From NCBI RefSeq assembly GCF_014202475.1, contig NZ_JACHGV010000009.1, forward strand, positions 310,001 to 374,000: a stretch of DNA of 64,000 nt. The letters are read 5' to 3'. Position 1 is the stretch's first letter, and each line of letters begins with the position of its first letter. Made by a program: the position numbers and the translations under genes. Under the pieces are notes generated by a model that was not told the DNA's origin, did not search any database, and was given only the letters and a program-made list of their open reading frames with translations. This DNA comes from Streptomyces paradoxus. Lineage in GTDB: Bacteria; Actinomycetota; Actinomycetes; Streptomycetales; Streptomycetaceae. Positions 25,786 through 34,631 of the stretch are shown piece by piece.

Positions 25786-26979
25786 TCACTTGAGGAAGTC
25801 CGGTACGTCCAGTTCCTCGGCCGCGCTGTCCGAGTAGGTCCGCGGCGCCGGCGTGACCGGCGGGGCGACCGGGATGTCCTTGACCGGCTCCGGAGCGGGC
25901 TCCGGGTCCTCCTTCGGGGTCACGCTGCCGAGCGATCCGAAGGACGGGCGGCTCTCGGTCTGCCGCGCCGGGGCCGGCTCCTCGCGCTTGGCCGAGGAGG
26001 AGCCGAGGACGTTGTCCCGCTTGGCGGGCGGCTGTCCGCCGTCGAAGCCGGCCGCGATCACGGTGACCCGGACCTCGTCGCCGAGGGCGTCGTCGATCAC
26101 CGCGCCGAAGATGATGTTGGCCTCGGGGTGGGCGGCCTCGCTCACCAGCTGGGCGGCCTCGTTGATCTCGAACAGACCGAGGTCGGAGCCACCGGAGATG
26201 GAGAGCAGGACACCGCGGGCGCCGTCGATGGACGCCTCCAGCAGCGGCGAGGAGATCGCCATCTCGGCCGCGGCCACCGCGCGGTCGTCGCCGCGGGCCG
26301 AGCCGATGCCCATCAGGGCCGAGCCGGCCTCGGACATGACCGACTTGACGTCGGCGAAGTCGAGGTTGATGAGGCCCGGGGTGGTGATGAGGTCGGTGAT
26401 GCCCTGGACACCGGAGAGCAGTACCTGGTCGGCCGACTTGAAGGCGTCCAGCACCGAGACCTGGCGGTCGGAGATGGACAGCAGCCGGTCGTTCGGGATG
26501 ACGATGAGGGTGTCGACCTCTTCGCGGAGTTCGGCGATGCCGTCCTCGGCCTGGTTCGCGCGGCGCCGTCCCTCGAAGGTGAACGGCCGCGTGACCACGC
26601 CGATGGTGAGGGCACCGAGCGAGCGGGCGATGTTGGCCACGACGGGCGCGCCGCCGGTGCCGGTGCCGCCGCCTTCACCGGCTGTCACGAAGACCATGTC
26701 GGCCCCCTTGAGGACCTCCTCGATCTCCTCGCGGTGGTCCTCGGCGGCCTTGCGGCCCACGGCCGGGTTGGCTCCGGCGCCGAGTCCGCGGGTGAGTTCA
26801 CGGCCGACGTCCAGCTTGACGTCGGCGTCGCTCATCAACAGAGCTTGCGCGTCGGTGTTGATGGCGATGAACTCGACGCCCTTGAGACCGACCTCGATCA
26901 TCCGGTTGATGGCATTGACACCACCGCCGCCGACACCGATGACTTTGATGACTGCGAGGTAGTTCTGCGGTGCTGCCAC
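25786..26979 (-). CDS. ftsZ: Cell division protein FtsZ
   Basis: 397 residues, normal length. GTP-binding: VIGVGGGGVNAINRMIE (about 12-28) and the tubulin signature GEGGGTGTGGAP; synergy loop NLDFADVKSVM. A Pro-rich linker leads to the conserved tail ELDVPDFLK, the SepF/FtsW contact site. FtsZ forms the Z ring, or ladders in sporulating hyphae. The GTG start has GAGAGG. A 288-bp region upstream, separating it from ftsQ, carries dedicated promoter-like sites. Confidence 0.98.
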   Translation of the reverse strand: MAAPQNYLAVIKVIGVGGGGVNAINRMIEVGLKGVEFIAINTDAQALLMSDADVKLDVGRELTRGLGAGANPAVGRKAAEDHREEIEEVLKGADMVFVTAGEGGGTGTGGAPVVANIARSLGALTIGVVTRPFTFEGRRRANQAEDGIAELREEVDTLIVIPNDRLLSISDRQVSVLDAFKSADQVLLSGVQGITDLITTPGLINLDFADVKSVMSEAGSALMGIGSARGDDRAVAAAEMAISSPLLEASIDGARGVLLSISGGSDLGLFEINEAAQLVSEAAHPEANIIFGAVIDDALGDEVRVTVIAAGFDGGQPPAKRDNVLGSSSAKREEPAPARQTESRPSFGSLGSVTPKEDPEPAPEPVKDIPVAPPVTPAPRTYSDSAAEELDVPDFLK

Positions 26980-27086
26980 GTCGAAGGCCTCTCGCCTCGA
27001 GTTACGTGTCGCCGAATCACCGTGACGCTCTGCGCCCCGCGACCCGACGACTGATGCCGAATGGGACGGTCCGTATCGCCGACCCG

Positions 27087-27111
27087 AACCCTAACCCTGA
27101 AGTTTAGGGTT
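27087..27111 (-). other. Hairpin in the ftsZ leader
   Basis: AACCCTAA (27087-27094) and TTAGGGTT (27104-27111) form an 8-bp stem with a 9-base loop, about 110 bases upstream of the ftsZ start and downstream of the promoter-like sites. The role is unknown: mRNA stability, attenuation or protein binding are all possible. Confidence 0.5.
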
Positions 27112-27146
27112 ACCAGTGTGTCTGTTCCTTGGAGTCTTCTGAACAG

Positions 27147-27177
27147 GACACTAAGTCGACAAGTGGCGCACGTTCAA
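27147..27177 (-). promoter_or_regulatory. Candidate ftsZ promoter with WhiA-type GACAC site
   Basis: On the minus strand TTGAAC (27177-27172), an 18-base spacer and TAGTGT (27153-27148) form a good vegetative-type promoter. The + strand of its -10 reads GGACAC, containing GACAC (27147-27151), the motif bound by the developmental regulator WhiA. ftsZ is a known WhiA/WhiB target in Streptomyces. Transcription would start about 160 bases before ftsZ. Confidence 0.5.
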
Positions 27178-27208
27178 CGAACACGCCGAACCTCCCGTTT
27201 TTCTTTTC

Positions 27209-27239
27209 ACCCTATGTGATCAGCCGTAGCACTGCCCAA
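27209..27239 (-). promoter_or_regulatory. Second candidate ftsZ promoter
   Basis: TTGGGC (27239-27234), a 19-base spacer, and TAGGGT (27214-27209), an exact TAGRRT -10. It lies just downstream of the ftsQ stop. Several start sites upstream of ftsZ are known in other Streptomyces. Confidence 0.4.
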
Positions 27240-27267
27240 CCAGGGTGCTGGCCTGCGCTGATGTGCG

Positions 27268-28062
27268 TCAACTCCCCGATGACGCCGGGGCGGTGGGCAC
27301 ACTCACGTCGAAGTACCCCGCATCGGGCGTTGCTTTCATCAGGGCGGTGAGGGTACGGGCCTTCGCGGCACCCTTCTCACTGCTCCCCCAGACGACCGTG
27401 CGGCCGTCCCTCAACTCCAGGGAGATGTCGTCGTAGGAACGGACCTTGACGGTCCGTGTCTCGCGCGCGACGGCGGCCGGAACCGCGCGGGCGACACCGA
27501 CGGCCTCGCGCACCAGCCGGGACTCCCCGAAGCGGCGCAGGCTGGCGGCGGCGGTGCCGGACCGGGAGAGCGTCAATTCCAGTGCCGGGACGCCTTTCGG
27601 GGCTTCAGAAACCGTGGCGAAGCGGACACCTTCATCGTCCACTTCGACGAACTTTCCGCCCTTGTGGACAATCAGAACCGGAGTCCGCTCCACCACTTTC
27701 AGGTCGATTCCATGAGGCCAGGAACGGACCACGTCAACCGCGTCAATTCGGGGCAATTTCTGGCGCAATCGTGTCTCGATCGCACCGGTGTCGACGGAAA
27801 TCAGCGGCTTCCCGAGCGGAACCTCCGCGGCGGACTCGACCTGAGCGGATGTCAGAACCCGGGTGCCGGACACGGAGACGCTCTCGGCGCGCAGCCAGTC
27901 GGAGCCGTAGAAGAGCCAGACCGTGGGGATGCCGAGGAAGACCAGGGCGAGGCCCAGGAGGGCGATCGCGCGGAGCCTGGCCCGCCTCGACCGCAGGCGG
28001 GGCGGCGGGCCGGACGACTCCTGCTGGCGTTCACCGCGTTCGGCGGTGGTCGATCCGGCCAC
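27268..28062 (-). CDS. ftsQ: Cell division protein FtsQ (DivIB)
   Basis: 264 residues: a basic cytosolic N-terminus, one membrane helix (about 31-53, LRAIALLGLALVFLGIPTVWLFYG), then the POTRA domain (RAESVSVSGTRVLTSAQVESAAEVPLG) and the extracytoplasmic FtsQ beta domain (WPHGIDLKVVERTPVLIVHKGGKFVEVDDEGV). It bridges the FtsL/DivIC and FtsW/FtsI parts of the divisome. It starts at a GTG, 25 bp after murG and immediately before the ftsZ promoter region. Confidence 0.95.
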   Translation of the reverse strand: MAGSTTAERGERQQESSGPPPRLRSRRARLRAIALLGLALVFLGIPTVWLFYGSDWLRAESVSVSGTRVLTSAQVESAAEVPLGKPLISVDTGAIETRLRQKLPRIDAVDVVRSWPHGIDLKVVERTPVLIVHKGGKFVEVDDEGVRFATVSEAPKGVPALELTLSRSGTAAASLRRFGESRLVREAVGVARAVPAAVARETRTVKVRSYDDISLELRDGRTVVWGSSEKGAAKARTLTALMKATPDAGYFDVSVPTAPASSGS

Positions 28063-28087
28063 GCTCCCTGCCTTCCGTCATACAGTC

Positions 28088-29185
28088 CTATCGGTGTGCA
28101 CGACTGGCGGCGATCGCCTCGTACACCATGCCGACGAGCAGCTCGTCGGCGTCCCGGCGGCCGAACTCGGCGGCGGCCCGGGACATCTGGTACAGCCGGT
28201 GCGGGTCGGCGAGCACGGGCAGGACGTTCTGCTGGACCCACTCGGGGGTCAGCTCCGCGTCGTCGACCAGCAGTCCGCCGCCGGCCTTGACCACCGGCTG
28301 GGCGTTGAGCCGCTGTTCACCGTTGCCGATGGGCAGCGGGACGTAGGCGGCCGGAAGCCCGACGGCGGAGAGTTCGGCGACGGTCATCGCGCCCGCGCGG
28401 CAGAGCATCATGTCGGCCGCGGCGTATGCGAGGTCCATCCGGTCCAGGTAACTTACCGGGATGTAGGGGGGCATTCCCGGCATCTGGTGGACCTGCGGCA
28501 GTTCGTTCTTCGGGCCGACCGCGTGCAGGATCTGGATCCCGGCCTGCTGGAGCCAGGGCGCGACCTGCTGGACGACCTCGTTGAGTCTGCGGGCGCCCTG
28601 GGAGCCGCCGGTGACCAGCAGGGTGGGCAGGTTCGGGTCGAGGCCGAACGCGGCCCGGGCCTCGGGACGTACGGCGGCCCGGTCGAGCGTGGCGATGGAG
28701 CGGCGCAGCGGGATGCCGATGTAGCGGGCCCCCCGCAGCTTGCTGTCGGGCGTGGAGACGGCGACCTGACTGGCGTACCGCGAGCCGATCTTGTTGGCCA
28801 GGCCCGGTCGGGCGTTGGCCTCGTGGATCACGATCGGCACGCCCAGGCGCTTGGCGGCGAGGTAGCCGGGCAGGGCGACGTAGCCGCCGAAGCCGACCAC
28901 GGCGTCCGCCCGGGTGCGCTCCAGGATCTGCTCGGTCGCCTTGATGGTGCCGCGCAGCCGGCCCGGGACGGTGATCAGTTCGGGGGTGGGCTTGCGCGGC
29001 AGCGGAACGGCGGGGATCAGCGCGAGTTCGTACCCGCGCTCGGGTACGAGACGGGTCTCGAGGCCGCGCTCCGTGCCCAGGGCCGTGATGCCCACGCTCG
29101 GGTCCTGCCTGCGCAGGGCGTCCGCGAGGGCGAGCGCGGGCTCGATGTGGCCCGCGGTTCCTCCGCCGGCGAGTACGACATGCAC
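28088..29185 (-). CDS. murG: UDP-N-acetylglucosamine-lipid I GlcNAc transferase
   Basis: 365 residues. The GT28 fold has N-terminal glycine-rich loop VVLAGGGTAGHIEPALALADALRR (3-26), FGGYVALPGYLAAKRLGVPIVIHEANARPGLAN, and C-terminal UDP-GlcNAc loop VTGGSQGARRLN and AMTVAELSAVGLPAAYVPLPIGNGEQRLNA. It makes lipid II from lipid I on the inner membrane face. GTG start, six bases after ftsW. Confidence 0.97.
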   Translation of the reverse strand: MHVVLAGGGTAGHIEPALALADALRRQDPSVGITALGTERGLETRLVPERGYELALIPAVPLPRKPTPELITVPGRLRGTIKATEQILERTRADAVVGFGGYVALPGYLAAKRLGVPIVIHEANARPGLANKIGSRYASQVAVSTPDSKLRGARYIGIPLRRSIATLDRAAVRPEARAAFGLDPNLPTLLVTGGSQGARRLNEVVQQVAPWLQQAGIQILHAVGPKNELPQVHQMPGMPPYIPVSYLDRMDLAYAAADMMLCRAGAMTVAELSAVGLPAAYVPLPIGNGEQRLNAQPVVKAGGGLLVDDAELTPEWVQQNVLPVLADPHRLYQMSRAAAEFGRRDADELLVGMVYEAIAASRAHR

Positions 29186-29191
29186 CGAAAT

Positions 29192-30556
29192 TCACCGCTC
29201 TCCGGACGAGCGCGCCGCCGAGGCACGCCGTCGCATCGTGTTCCATCTCCGGGGGCTCCGGCCGGAACCGGTGCCCCCCGCCCCCCGCTTTCTACCAAAG
29301 CGGGGTTGCCGCATCGCAAGCGCCATCCGCGCAGCGGGGTCCTGACGCGCGAAGGCGATCAGCAGCCCGATGGCGAACATGGTCGGCAGCAGGGCGGATC
29401 CTCCGTAGGAGAACAGCGGGAGGGGGACGCCGGCGATCGGCAGCAGACCGAGCACCGCACCGATGTTGATCACGGCCTGGGCCGTGATCCAGGTGGTCAC
29501 GCCTCCCGCGGCATACCTGACGAAGGGGTCCTCCGTGCGTCCGGCCACGCGGATACCCGCATAGCCTAGAGCCGCGAAGAGGGCGAGTACCGACAGCGTC
29601 CCCGCCAGGCCCAGTTCCTCACCGGTGACGGCGAAGATGAAGTCGGTGTGGGCTTCGGGGAGTTGGCCCCATTTCTCCACACTCGCACCCAGCCCGGAAC
29701 CGAAGATTCCGCCCGAGGCGAGGGCGTAGATCCCGTGCACGGCCTGCCAGCAGTCGACGGGTCCCGACTGGGGCTCGGTGGCGCCCAGGCACTGCAGGCG
29801 GGCCATGCGGTTGGGGCTGGTCTTGATGAGGATCAGGCCGAGGACGGCGGCGATCGACAGCACCCCGGCGAACAGCCGCGTGGGGGCGCCGGCCAGCCAG
29901 AGCAGGCCGAACAGGATGGCCGTGAGGATGATCGCGGTGCCCATGTCGCCGCCGATCATGATCAGGCCGAGCAGCATGAACGCCGCCGGCACCAGCGGCA
30001 CGAGCATGTGCTTCCACTGGGTCAGCAGCTTCCTGTCCTGCTTGCGGGCGAGCAGGTCCGCACCCCACAGCACGAGGGCGAGCTTGCCGAACTCGCTGGG
30101 CTGGATCTGGAAGGAGGCGCCGAGGGAGATCCAGTTCTGGTTGCCGTTGACCGACATCCCTATCCCCGGGATCTGGACCAGGACCATGAGGAAGACGGCG
30201 CCCGCGAGGATGGGGTAGGCGAGCGCCCGGTGCAGTCTCACCGGCATCCGGGAGGCCGCGAACAGCAGACCGGTGCCGATCCCCGCCGCGAGCAACTGCT
30301 TTCGGAAGAAGTACGAACCGGGCAGCGACATCTGCAGCGCGGTGATCTGGGAGGCCGAGTAGACCATCACCAGGCCGAGCACGGTGATCAGCAGACTGCC
30401 GCCGAGGATCAGGTAGTAGGCGGTCAGCGGCCGGTCCCAGCCCATGCGGGCTCGGGTGTAGAGGCTCAGGACGCGGTTCTCACGCGTGAGCCGGGGCGCG
30501 GCGGGGCGCTTGGGGGCGCGTGGGGTCGGAGGCCGTCCTGTGCGGCTGGTGGGCAT
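29192..30556 (-). CDS. ftsW: Peptidoglycan polymerase FtsW (SEDS family)
   Basis: 454 residues with ten membrane helices, and basic disordered extensions at both ends (MPTSRTGRPPTPRAPKRPAA...; ...RRRASAARSSGER). SEDS motifs: QIQPSEFGKLALVLWGADLL, GGDMGTAII, and the extracytoplasmic PEAHTDFIFAVTGEELG, which carries the essential Asp. FtsW polymerises glycan strands with its partner FtsI. The gene lies between murD and murG; the 135-bp gap after murD carries a GC hairpin. Confidence 0.96.
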   Translation of the reverse strand: MPTSRTGRPPTPRAPKRPAAPRLTRENRVLSLYTRARMGWDRPLTAYYLILGGSLLITVLGLVMVYSASQITALQMSLPGSYFFRKQLLAAGIGTGLLFAASRMPVRLHRALAYPILAGAVFLMVLVQIPGIGMSVNGNQNWISLGASFQIQPSEFGKLALVLWGADLLARKQDRKLLTQWKHMLVPLVPAAFMLLGLIMIGGDMGTAIILTAILFGLLWLAGAPTRLFAGVLSIAAVLGLILIKTSPNRMARLQCLGATEPQSGPVDCWQAVHGIYALASGGIFGSGLGASVEKWGQLPEAHTDFIFAVTGEELGLAGTLSVLALFAALGYAGIRVAGRTEDPFVRYAAGGVTTWITAQAVINIGAVLGLLPIAGVPLPLFSYGGSALLPTMFAIGLLIAFARQDPAARMALAMRQPRFGRKRGAGGTGSGRSPRRWNTMRRRASAARSSGER

Positions 30557-30656
30557 AGCGGCTCACCTTGCCATGCCGGAGGCGGGCGCTGTGCGGCGCA
30601 CGCCCCCTGGCCGCTCGGGCACCAGCCACATCCGTGTCACGCGTCCCTCCCAGGTA

Positions 30657-30678
30657 CGCCCGGCACCGCCGCCGGGCG
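30657..30678 (-). other. Hairpin between murD and ftsW
   Basis: A perfect 8-bp stem CGCCCGGC (30657-30664) with GCCGGGCG (30671-30678) and a 6-base loop, in the widest internal gap of the mur part of the cluster. It may act as an attenuator or mRNA-processing site that sets ftsW-murG-ftsQ levels; there is no U-tract. Confidence 0.4.
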
Positions 30679-30691
30679 AGGCGGACCCGGG

Positions 30692-32128
30692 TCAGCCGTC
30701 GGCGGAGCCGAGCTCACGGACGGCGTCCGCGAAAGCGTCCCCGCGCTTGTTGTAGTTGGCGAACATGTCCATGGAGGCACAGGCCGGAGCCAGCAGCACC
30801 GTGTCGCCCGCCTGAGCGAGTTTCCGCGCCTCCCGGACCGCCGCGCGCATCGCCCCAGTGTCGTTCCGGTCGAGGTCGACGACGGGTACCTGCGGGGCGT
30901 GTCGCGCCAGGGCTTCCCGGATGAGCGCGCGGTCCGCGCCGATCAGCACGGCGCCCCGCAGCCGCTTCGCCGACTTGGCGACCAGTTCGTCGAAGGTCGC
31001 GCCCTTCGCGAGCCCGCCCGCGATCCACACGATCGGCTCGTACGCCGCCAACGAGGCTTCCGCGGCATGCGTGTTGGTGGCCTTGGAGTCGTCGACGTAG
31101 GCGACCCCGTCCACGTCGGCCACGTGCGCGATGCGGTGGGCGTCCGGGGTGAAGGCCCGCAGACCGTCCCGGACGGCCCTGGCGGGGACGCCGTAGGCGC
31201 GGGCGAGGGCCGCCGCCGCGAGGGCGTTGGCGATGTTGTGCGGGGCCGGCGGGTTCACGTCGGCGACCTCGGCGAGCTCCTGGGCGTTCTTCTGCCGGTT
31301 CTCGACGAAGGCGCGGTCGACCAGGATGCCCTCCACGACGCCGAGTTGGGACGGCGCCGGGGTACCGAGGGTGAAGCCGACGGCCCGGCAGCCCTCCTCG
31401 ACGTCGGCCTCGCGGACCAGGTCCTCGGTGGACGGCTTGTCGGTGGCGTCCACGTTGTACACGCAGGCGACGCGATTGCCCTCGTAGATACGGCCCTTGT
31501 CGGCGGCGTACGCCTCCATGGAGCCGTGCCAGTCGAGGTGGTCGGGGGCGAGGTTCAGCACGGCCGCCGAGTGGGCGCGCAGGGAGGGCGCCCAGTGCAG
31601 CTGGTAGCTGGAGAGCTCCACCGCCAGGACGTCGTACTGCTCCTCGCCGAGCACCGCGTCCAGCAGGGAGACGCCGATGTTGCCGACGGCGGCCGTGCGC
31701 AGGCCCGCCGCCTTCAGGATGGATGCCAGCATCTGGACGGTGGTGGTCTTGCCGTTGGTGCCGGTGACGGCGAGCCAGGGAGCGGCGTCGGGACCGCGCA
31801 GGCGCCAGGCCAGTTCGACGTCGCCCCAGACGGGCACGCCCGCCTGCTCCGCCGCCGCGAACAGCGGCTTGTCCGGCTTCCAGCCGGGCGCGGTGACGAT
31901 CAGCTCGGTGCCCTCCGGCAGGGTGTCGCCGTCACCGAGGCGCACGGTGACGCCGAGCGCCTCCAGGTCGGCCGCCTGCGCCCGCGCGCGCTCGTCGGCG
32001 CCGTCGTTGACGACCGTGACGATCGCGCCGAGGCCGTGCAGCGCCTTGGCCGCCGGGACGCCGGAGACGCCGAGCCCGGCGACGGTGACGTGCTTGCCCT
32101 GGAAGTCGAAGGGCTCCGAGGAGGTCAC
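30692..32128 (-). CDS. murD: UDP-N-acetylmuramoylalanine-D-glutamate ligase
   Basis: 478 residues from the GTG at 32128, which overlaps the mraY stop (GTGA). The N-terminal Rossmann-like domain is KHVTVAGLGVSGVPAAKALHG; the ATP loop is VTGTNGKTTTVQML, then NLAPDHLDWHGSMEAY and a C-terminal ligase domain with DDSKATNTHAAEASL. It adds D-Glu to UDP-MurNAc-Ala. An in-frame ATG at 32143 is an alternative start (five more residues), but the RBS is too close to it. No unusual residues. Confidence 0.95.
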   Translation of the reverse strand: MTSSEPFDFQGKHVTVAGLGVSGVPAAKALHGLGAIVTVVNDGADERARAQAADLEALGVTVRLGDGDTLPEGTELIVTAPGWKPDKPLFAAAEQAGVPVWGDVELAWRLRGPDAAPWLAVTGTNGKTTTVQMLASILKAAGLRTAAVGNIGVSLLDAVLGEEQYDVLAVELSSYQLHWAPSLRAHSAAVLNLAPDHLDWHGSMEAYAADKGRIYEGNRVACVYNVDATDKPSTEDLVREADVEEGCRAVGFTLGTPAPSQLGVVEGILVDRAFVENRQKNAQELAEVADVNPPAPHNIANALAAAALARAYGVPARAVRDGLRAFTPDAHRIAHVADVDGVAYVDDSKATNTHAAEASLAAYEPIVWIAGGLAKGATFDELVAKSAKRLRGAVLIGADRALIREALARHAPQVPVVDLDRNDTGAMRAAVREARKLAQAGDTVLLAPACASMDMFANYNKRGDAFADAVRELGSADG

Positions 32129-33219
32129 TTGTCCGCTGCCCATCCTGCATAGAAGAGGCCAAGTCCGACAATCACACAAATGCCCTGGATGATCCAGAAG
32201 CGGACCACGACGAGCACTTCGGACCAGCCCTTGAGTTCGAAGTGGTGCTGGAGTGGCGCCATCCGGAAGACACGCTTTCCGGTGAGGCGGAAGGAACCGA
32301 CCTGGATCACCACGGACATGGTGATCAGGACGAACAGGCCGCCGAGGATGGCGAGCAGCAGTTCGGTGCGGGAGCAGATCGCGAGGCCGGCGAGCACACC
32401 GCCGAGCGCCAGCGAACCGGTGTCACCCATGAAGATCTTGGCCGGCGAGGTGTTCCACCACAGGAAGCCGAGACAGGCGCCCATCAGCGCGGAGGCCACC
32501 ACCGCGAGGTCGAGGGGGTCCCGCACCTCGTAGCACGCGCCCGGGTTGGTCAGCGTCTGGGCGTTGGCGCAGGACTCCTGGAACTGCCAGACACCGATGA
32601 AGGTGTAGGCGCCGAAGACGAGCACGGAGGCGCCGGTGGCCAGACCGTCCAGACCGTCGGTCAGGTTCACGCCGTTCGACATCGCGAGGATCATGAACAG
32701 CGCCCAGACCACGAAGAGCACGGGGCCGATCGTCCAGCCGAAGTCCGTGATGAACGACAGCTTGGTGGAGGCCGGGGTGTTGCCGCGGTTGTCCGCGAAC
32801 TGCAGCGACAGCACCGCGAAGCCGATGCCGACGATCAGCTGGCCGGCCATCTTCGCCTTGGCGCGCAGACCGAGTGAGCGCCGCTTGACGATCTTGATGT
32901 AGTCGTCGAGGAAGCCGACCAGGCCCATGCCGACCATCAGGCCGAGCACCAGCAGGCCCGAGAAGGTCGGCGCCGCGTCGACGTCCGGGTCCAGGTAACC
33001 CGTGATCACCTTGGCCAGGAAGTACGCGGCGACCGTCGCCAGGATGAAGGCGATGCCGCCCATGGTCGGCGTACCGCGCTTGCTGGCGTGCTCGCGCGGG
33101 CCGTCGTCGCGGATGTACTGGCCGTAGCCCTTGCGCGCGAGGAGCTTGATCAGCAGCGGGGTGCCGACCAGCGTGAGAAAGAGACCAATGACTCCTGCGA
33201 ACAGGATCTGCTTCATCAT
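32125..33219 (-). CDS. mraY: Phospho-MurNAc-pentapeptide transferase (lipid I synthase)
   Basis: 364 residues with about ten membrane helices. Signatures: GTPTMGGIAFILATVAAYF, GFLDDYIKIVKRRSLGL (Asp-Asp pair), NLTDGLDGLA, MGDTGSLALGG and the HHFELKGWSE motif near the C-terminus. It transfers phospho-MurNAc-pentapeptide to undecaprenyl phosphate. The ATG overlaps the murF stop (ATGA), and the GTGA overlap with murD follows. Confidence 0.97.
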   Translation of the reverse strand: MMKQILFAGVIGLFLTLVGTPLLIKLLARKGYGQYIRDDGPREHASKRGTPTMGGIAFILATVAAYFLAKVITGYLDPDVDAAPTFSGLLVLGLMVGMGLVGFLDDYIKIVKRRSLGLRAKAKMAGQLIVGIGFAVLSLQFADNRGNTPASTKLSFITDFGWTIGPVLFVVWALFMILAMSNGVNLTDGLDGLATGASVLVFGAYTFIGVWQFQESCANAQTLTNPGACYEVRDPLDLAVVASALMGACLGFLWWNTSPAKIFMGDTGSLALGGVLAGLAICSRTELLLAILGGLFVLITMSVVIQVGSFRLTGKRVFRMAPLQHHFELKGWSEVLVVVRFWIIQGICVIVGLGLFYAGWAADK

Positions 33220-34631
33220 CGGGCGGAAACCTCACCCTCGGCACCGGTCTCGACGAGCGCCTGCGCCACGCTCTCGAGGCCGACCGAACGGGACGCCTTC
33301 ACGAGTACGACGTCCCCCGGGCGCAACTCGCTGCGCAACAGGTCGACCGCCGCCTGTGCGTCGGACACGTGCACCGACTCCTCACCCCACGAACCCTCGT
33401 TATATGCGCCCAGTTGCAGCCAGGCGGCTTCCCTGCCACCGACCGCGACGAGCTTGCTGACGTTGAGCCGGACGGCGAGCCGCCCGACCGCGTCGTGCTC
33501 GGCGAGAGCCTCGTCCCCGAGCTCGGCCATCTTGCCGAGCACCGCCCACGTACGACGCCCCTTGCCCATCGCCGCGAGCGCGCGCAGAGCGGCTCGCATG
33601 GACTCGGGGTTCGCGTTGTAGGCGTCGTTGACGACCGTCACGCCGTCCGGGCGCTCGGTGACCTCCATCCGCCAGCGGGAGAGGGAGCCCGCCTCGGAGA
33701 GCGCGACGGCGATCTCGTCAGCGGACATGCCCAACTCGTGGGCGACGGCGGCCGCGGCGAGCGCGTTCGACACGTGGTGCTCACCGTACAGGCGCATGGT
33801 CACATCGCTTGCACCGGAGGGTGTGTGAAGCCGGAACGAGGGCTGTCCGGTGTCCGTGAGTCGCACGTTCTCGGCGCGAACGTCCGCTTCGCCGGACTCT
33901 CCGAAAAGGAGCACCTTCGCCTTCGTACGGGAGGCCATGGCCCGTACGTAAGGGTCGTCCGCGTTGAGGACGGCCGTTCCGCCGTCGGCCTCGGCAGGGA
34001 GGGACTCGACGAGTTCGCCCTTGGCCTGGGCGATCTGCTCGCGGCCGCCGAACTCGCCGATGTGGGCGGATCCGACGTTGAGCACCAGGCCGATCTTCGG
34101 AGGGGTCAGTTCCGTGAGGTAGCGGATGTGCCCGATGCCGCGGGCGCCCATCTCCAGGACGAGGAACCTCGTCTCCTCGGTGGCGCTCAGCGCGGTCAGC
34201 GGCAGCCCGATCTCGTTGTTGAGGGAGCCGGGCGTGAACACCGTCGGGGCCTTGCGCCGGAGCACCTGCGCGATGAGGTCCTTGGTGCTGGTCTTGCCCG
34301 CCGAGCCGGTGAGGGCGACGAGGGTGGCGCCGAGGCGGCGTACGACGTGCCGGGCGAGAGCGCCGAGGGCGGTCTGGACGTCGTCCACGACGATCGCGGG
34401 CACGCCGACGGGCCGGGTGCCGAGCACGGCCACCGCTCCCGCCTCGACGACCGCCGCCGCGAAGTCGTGGCCGTCCACGCGCTCCCCGGCGAAGGCCACG
34501 AACAGGCTGCCCGGCCCCGCCTCGCGGGAGTCCCGGACGACCGGGCCGGTGACCTGGACAGACGGATCCGGTATGTCGTGCGTCTGCCCGCCGACGACTT
34601 CTGCGATCTCGGCGAGGGAGAGGGCGATCAC
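33216..34631 (-). CDS. murF: UDP-MurNAc-tripeptide-D-alanyl-D-alanine ligase
   Basis: 471 residues. ATP loop LTGSAGKTSTKDLIAQVLR, then FTPGSLNNEIGLPLTAL, VLEMGARGIGHI and NDAYNANPESMRAAL, the family signature set. It adds D-Ala-D-Ala to the tripeptide precursor. The GTG overlaps the murE stop by four bases. The N-terminus MIALSLAEIAEVVGGQ is the usual one. Confidence 0.96.
   Translation of the reverse strand: MIALSLAEIAEVVGGQTHDIPDPSVQVTGPVVRDSREAGPGSLFVAFAGERVDGHDFAAAVVEAGAVAVLGTRPVGVPAIVVDDVQTALGALARHVVRRLGATLVALTGSAGKTSTKDLIAQVLRRKAPTVFTPGSLNNEIGLPLTALSATEETRFLVLEMGARGIGHIRYLTELTPPKIGLVLNVGSAHIGEFGGREQIAQAKGELVESLPAEADGGTAVLNADDPYVRAMASRTKAKVLLFGESGEADVRAENVRLTDTGQPSFRLHTPSGASDVTMRLYGEHHVSNALAAAAVAHELGMSADEIAVALSEAGSLSRWRMEVTERPDGVTVVNDAYNANPESMRAALRALAAMGKGRRTWAVLGKMAELGDEALAEHDAVGRLAVRLNVSKLVAVGGREAAWLQLGAYNEGSWGEESVHVSDAQAAVDLLRSELRPGDVVLVKASRSVGLESVAQALVETGAEGEVSAR

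Noticed and set aside
27087..27111. TTAGGG/CCCTAA telomere-like sequence
   Set aside because: There is only a single hairpin, no array; it is listed as a leader hairpin instead.
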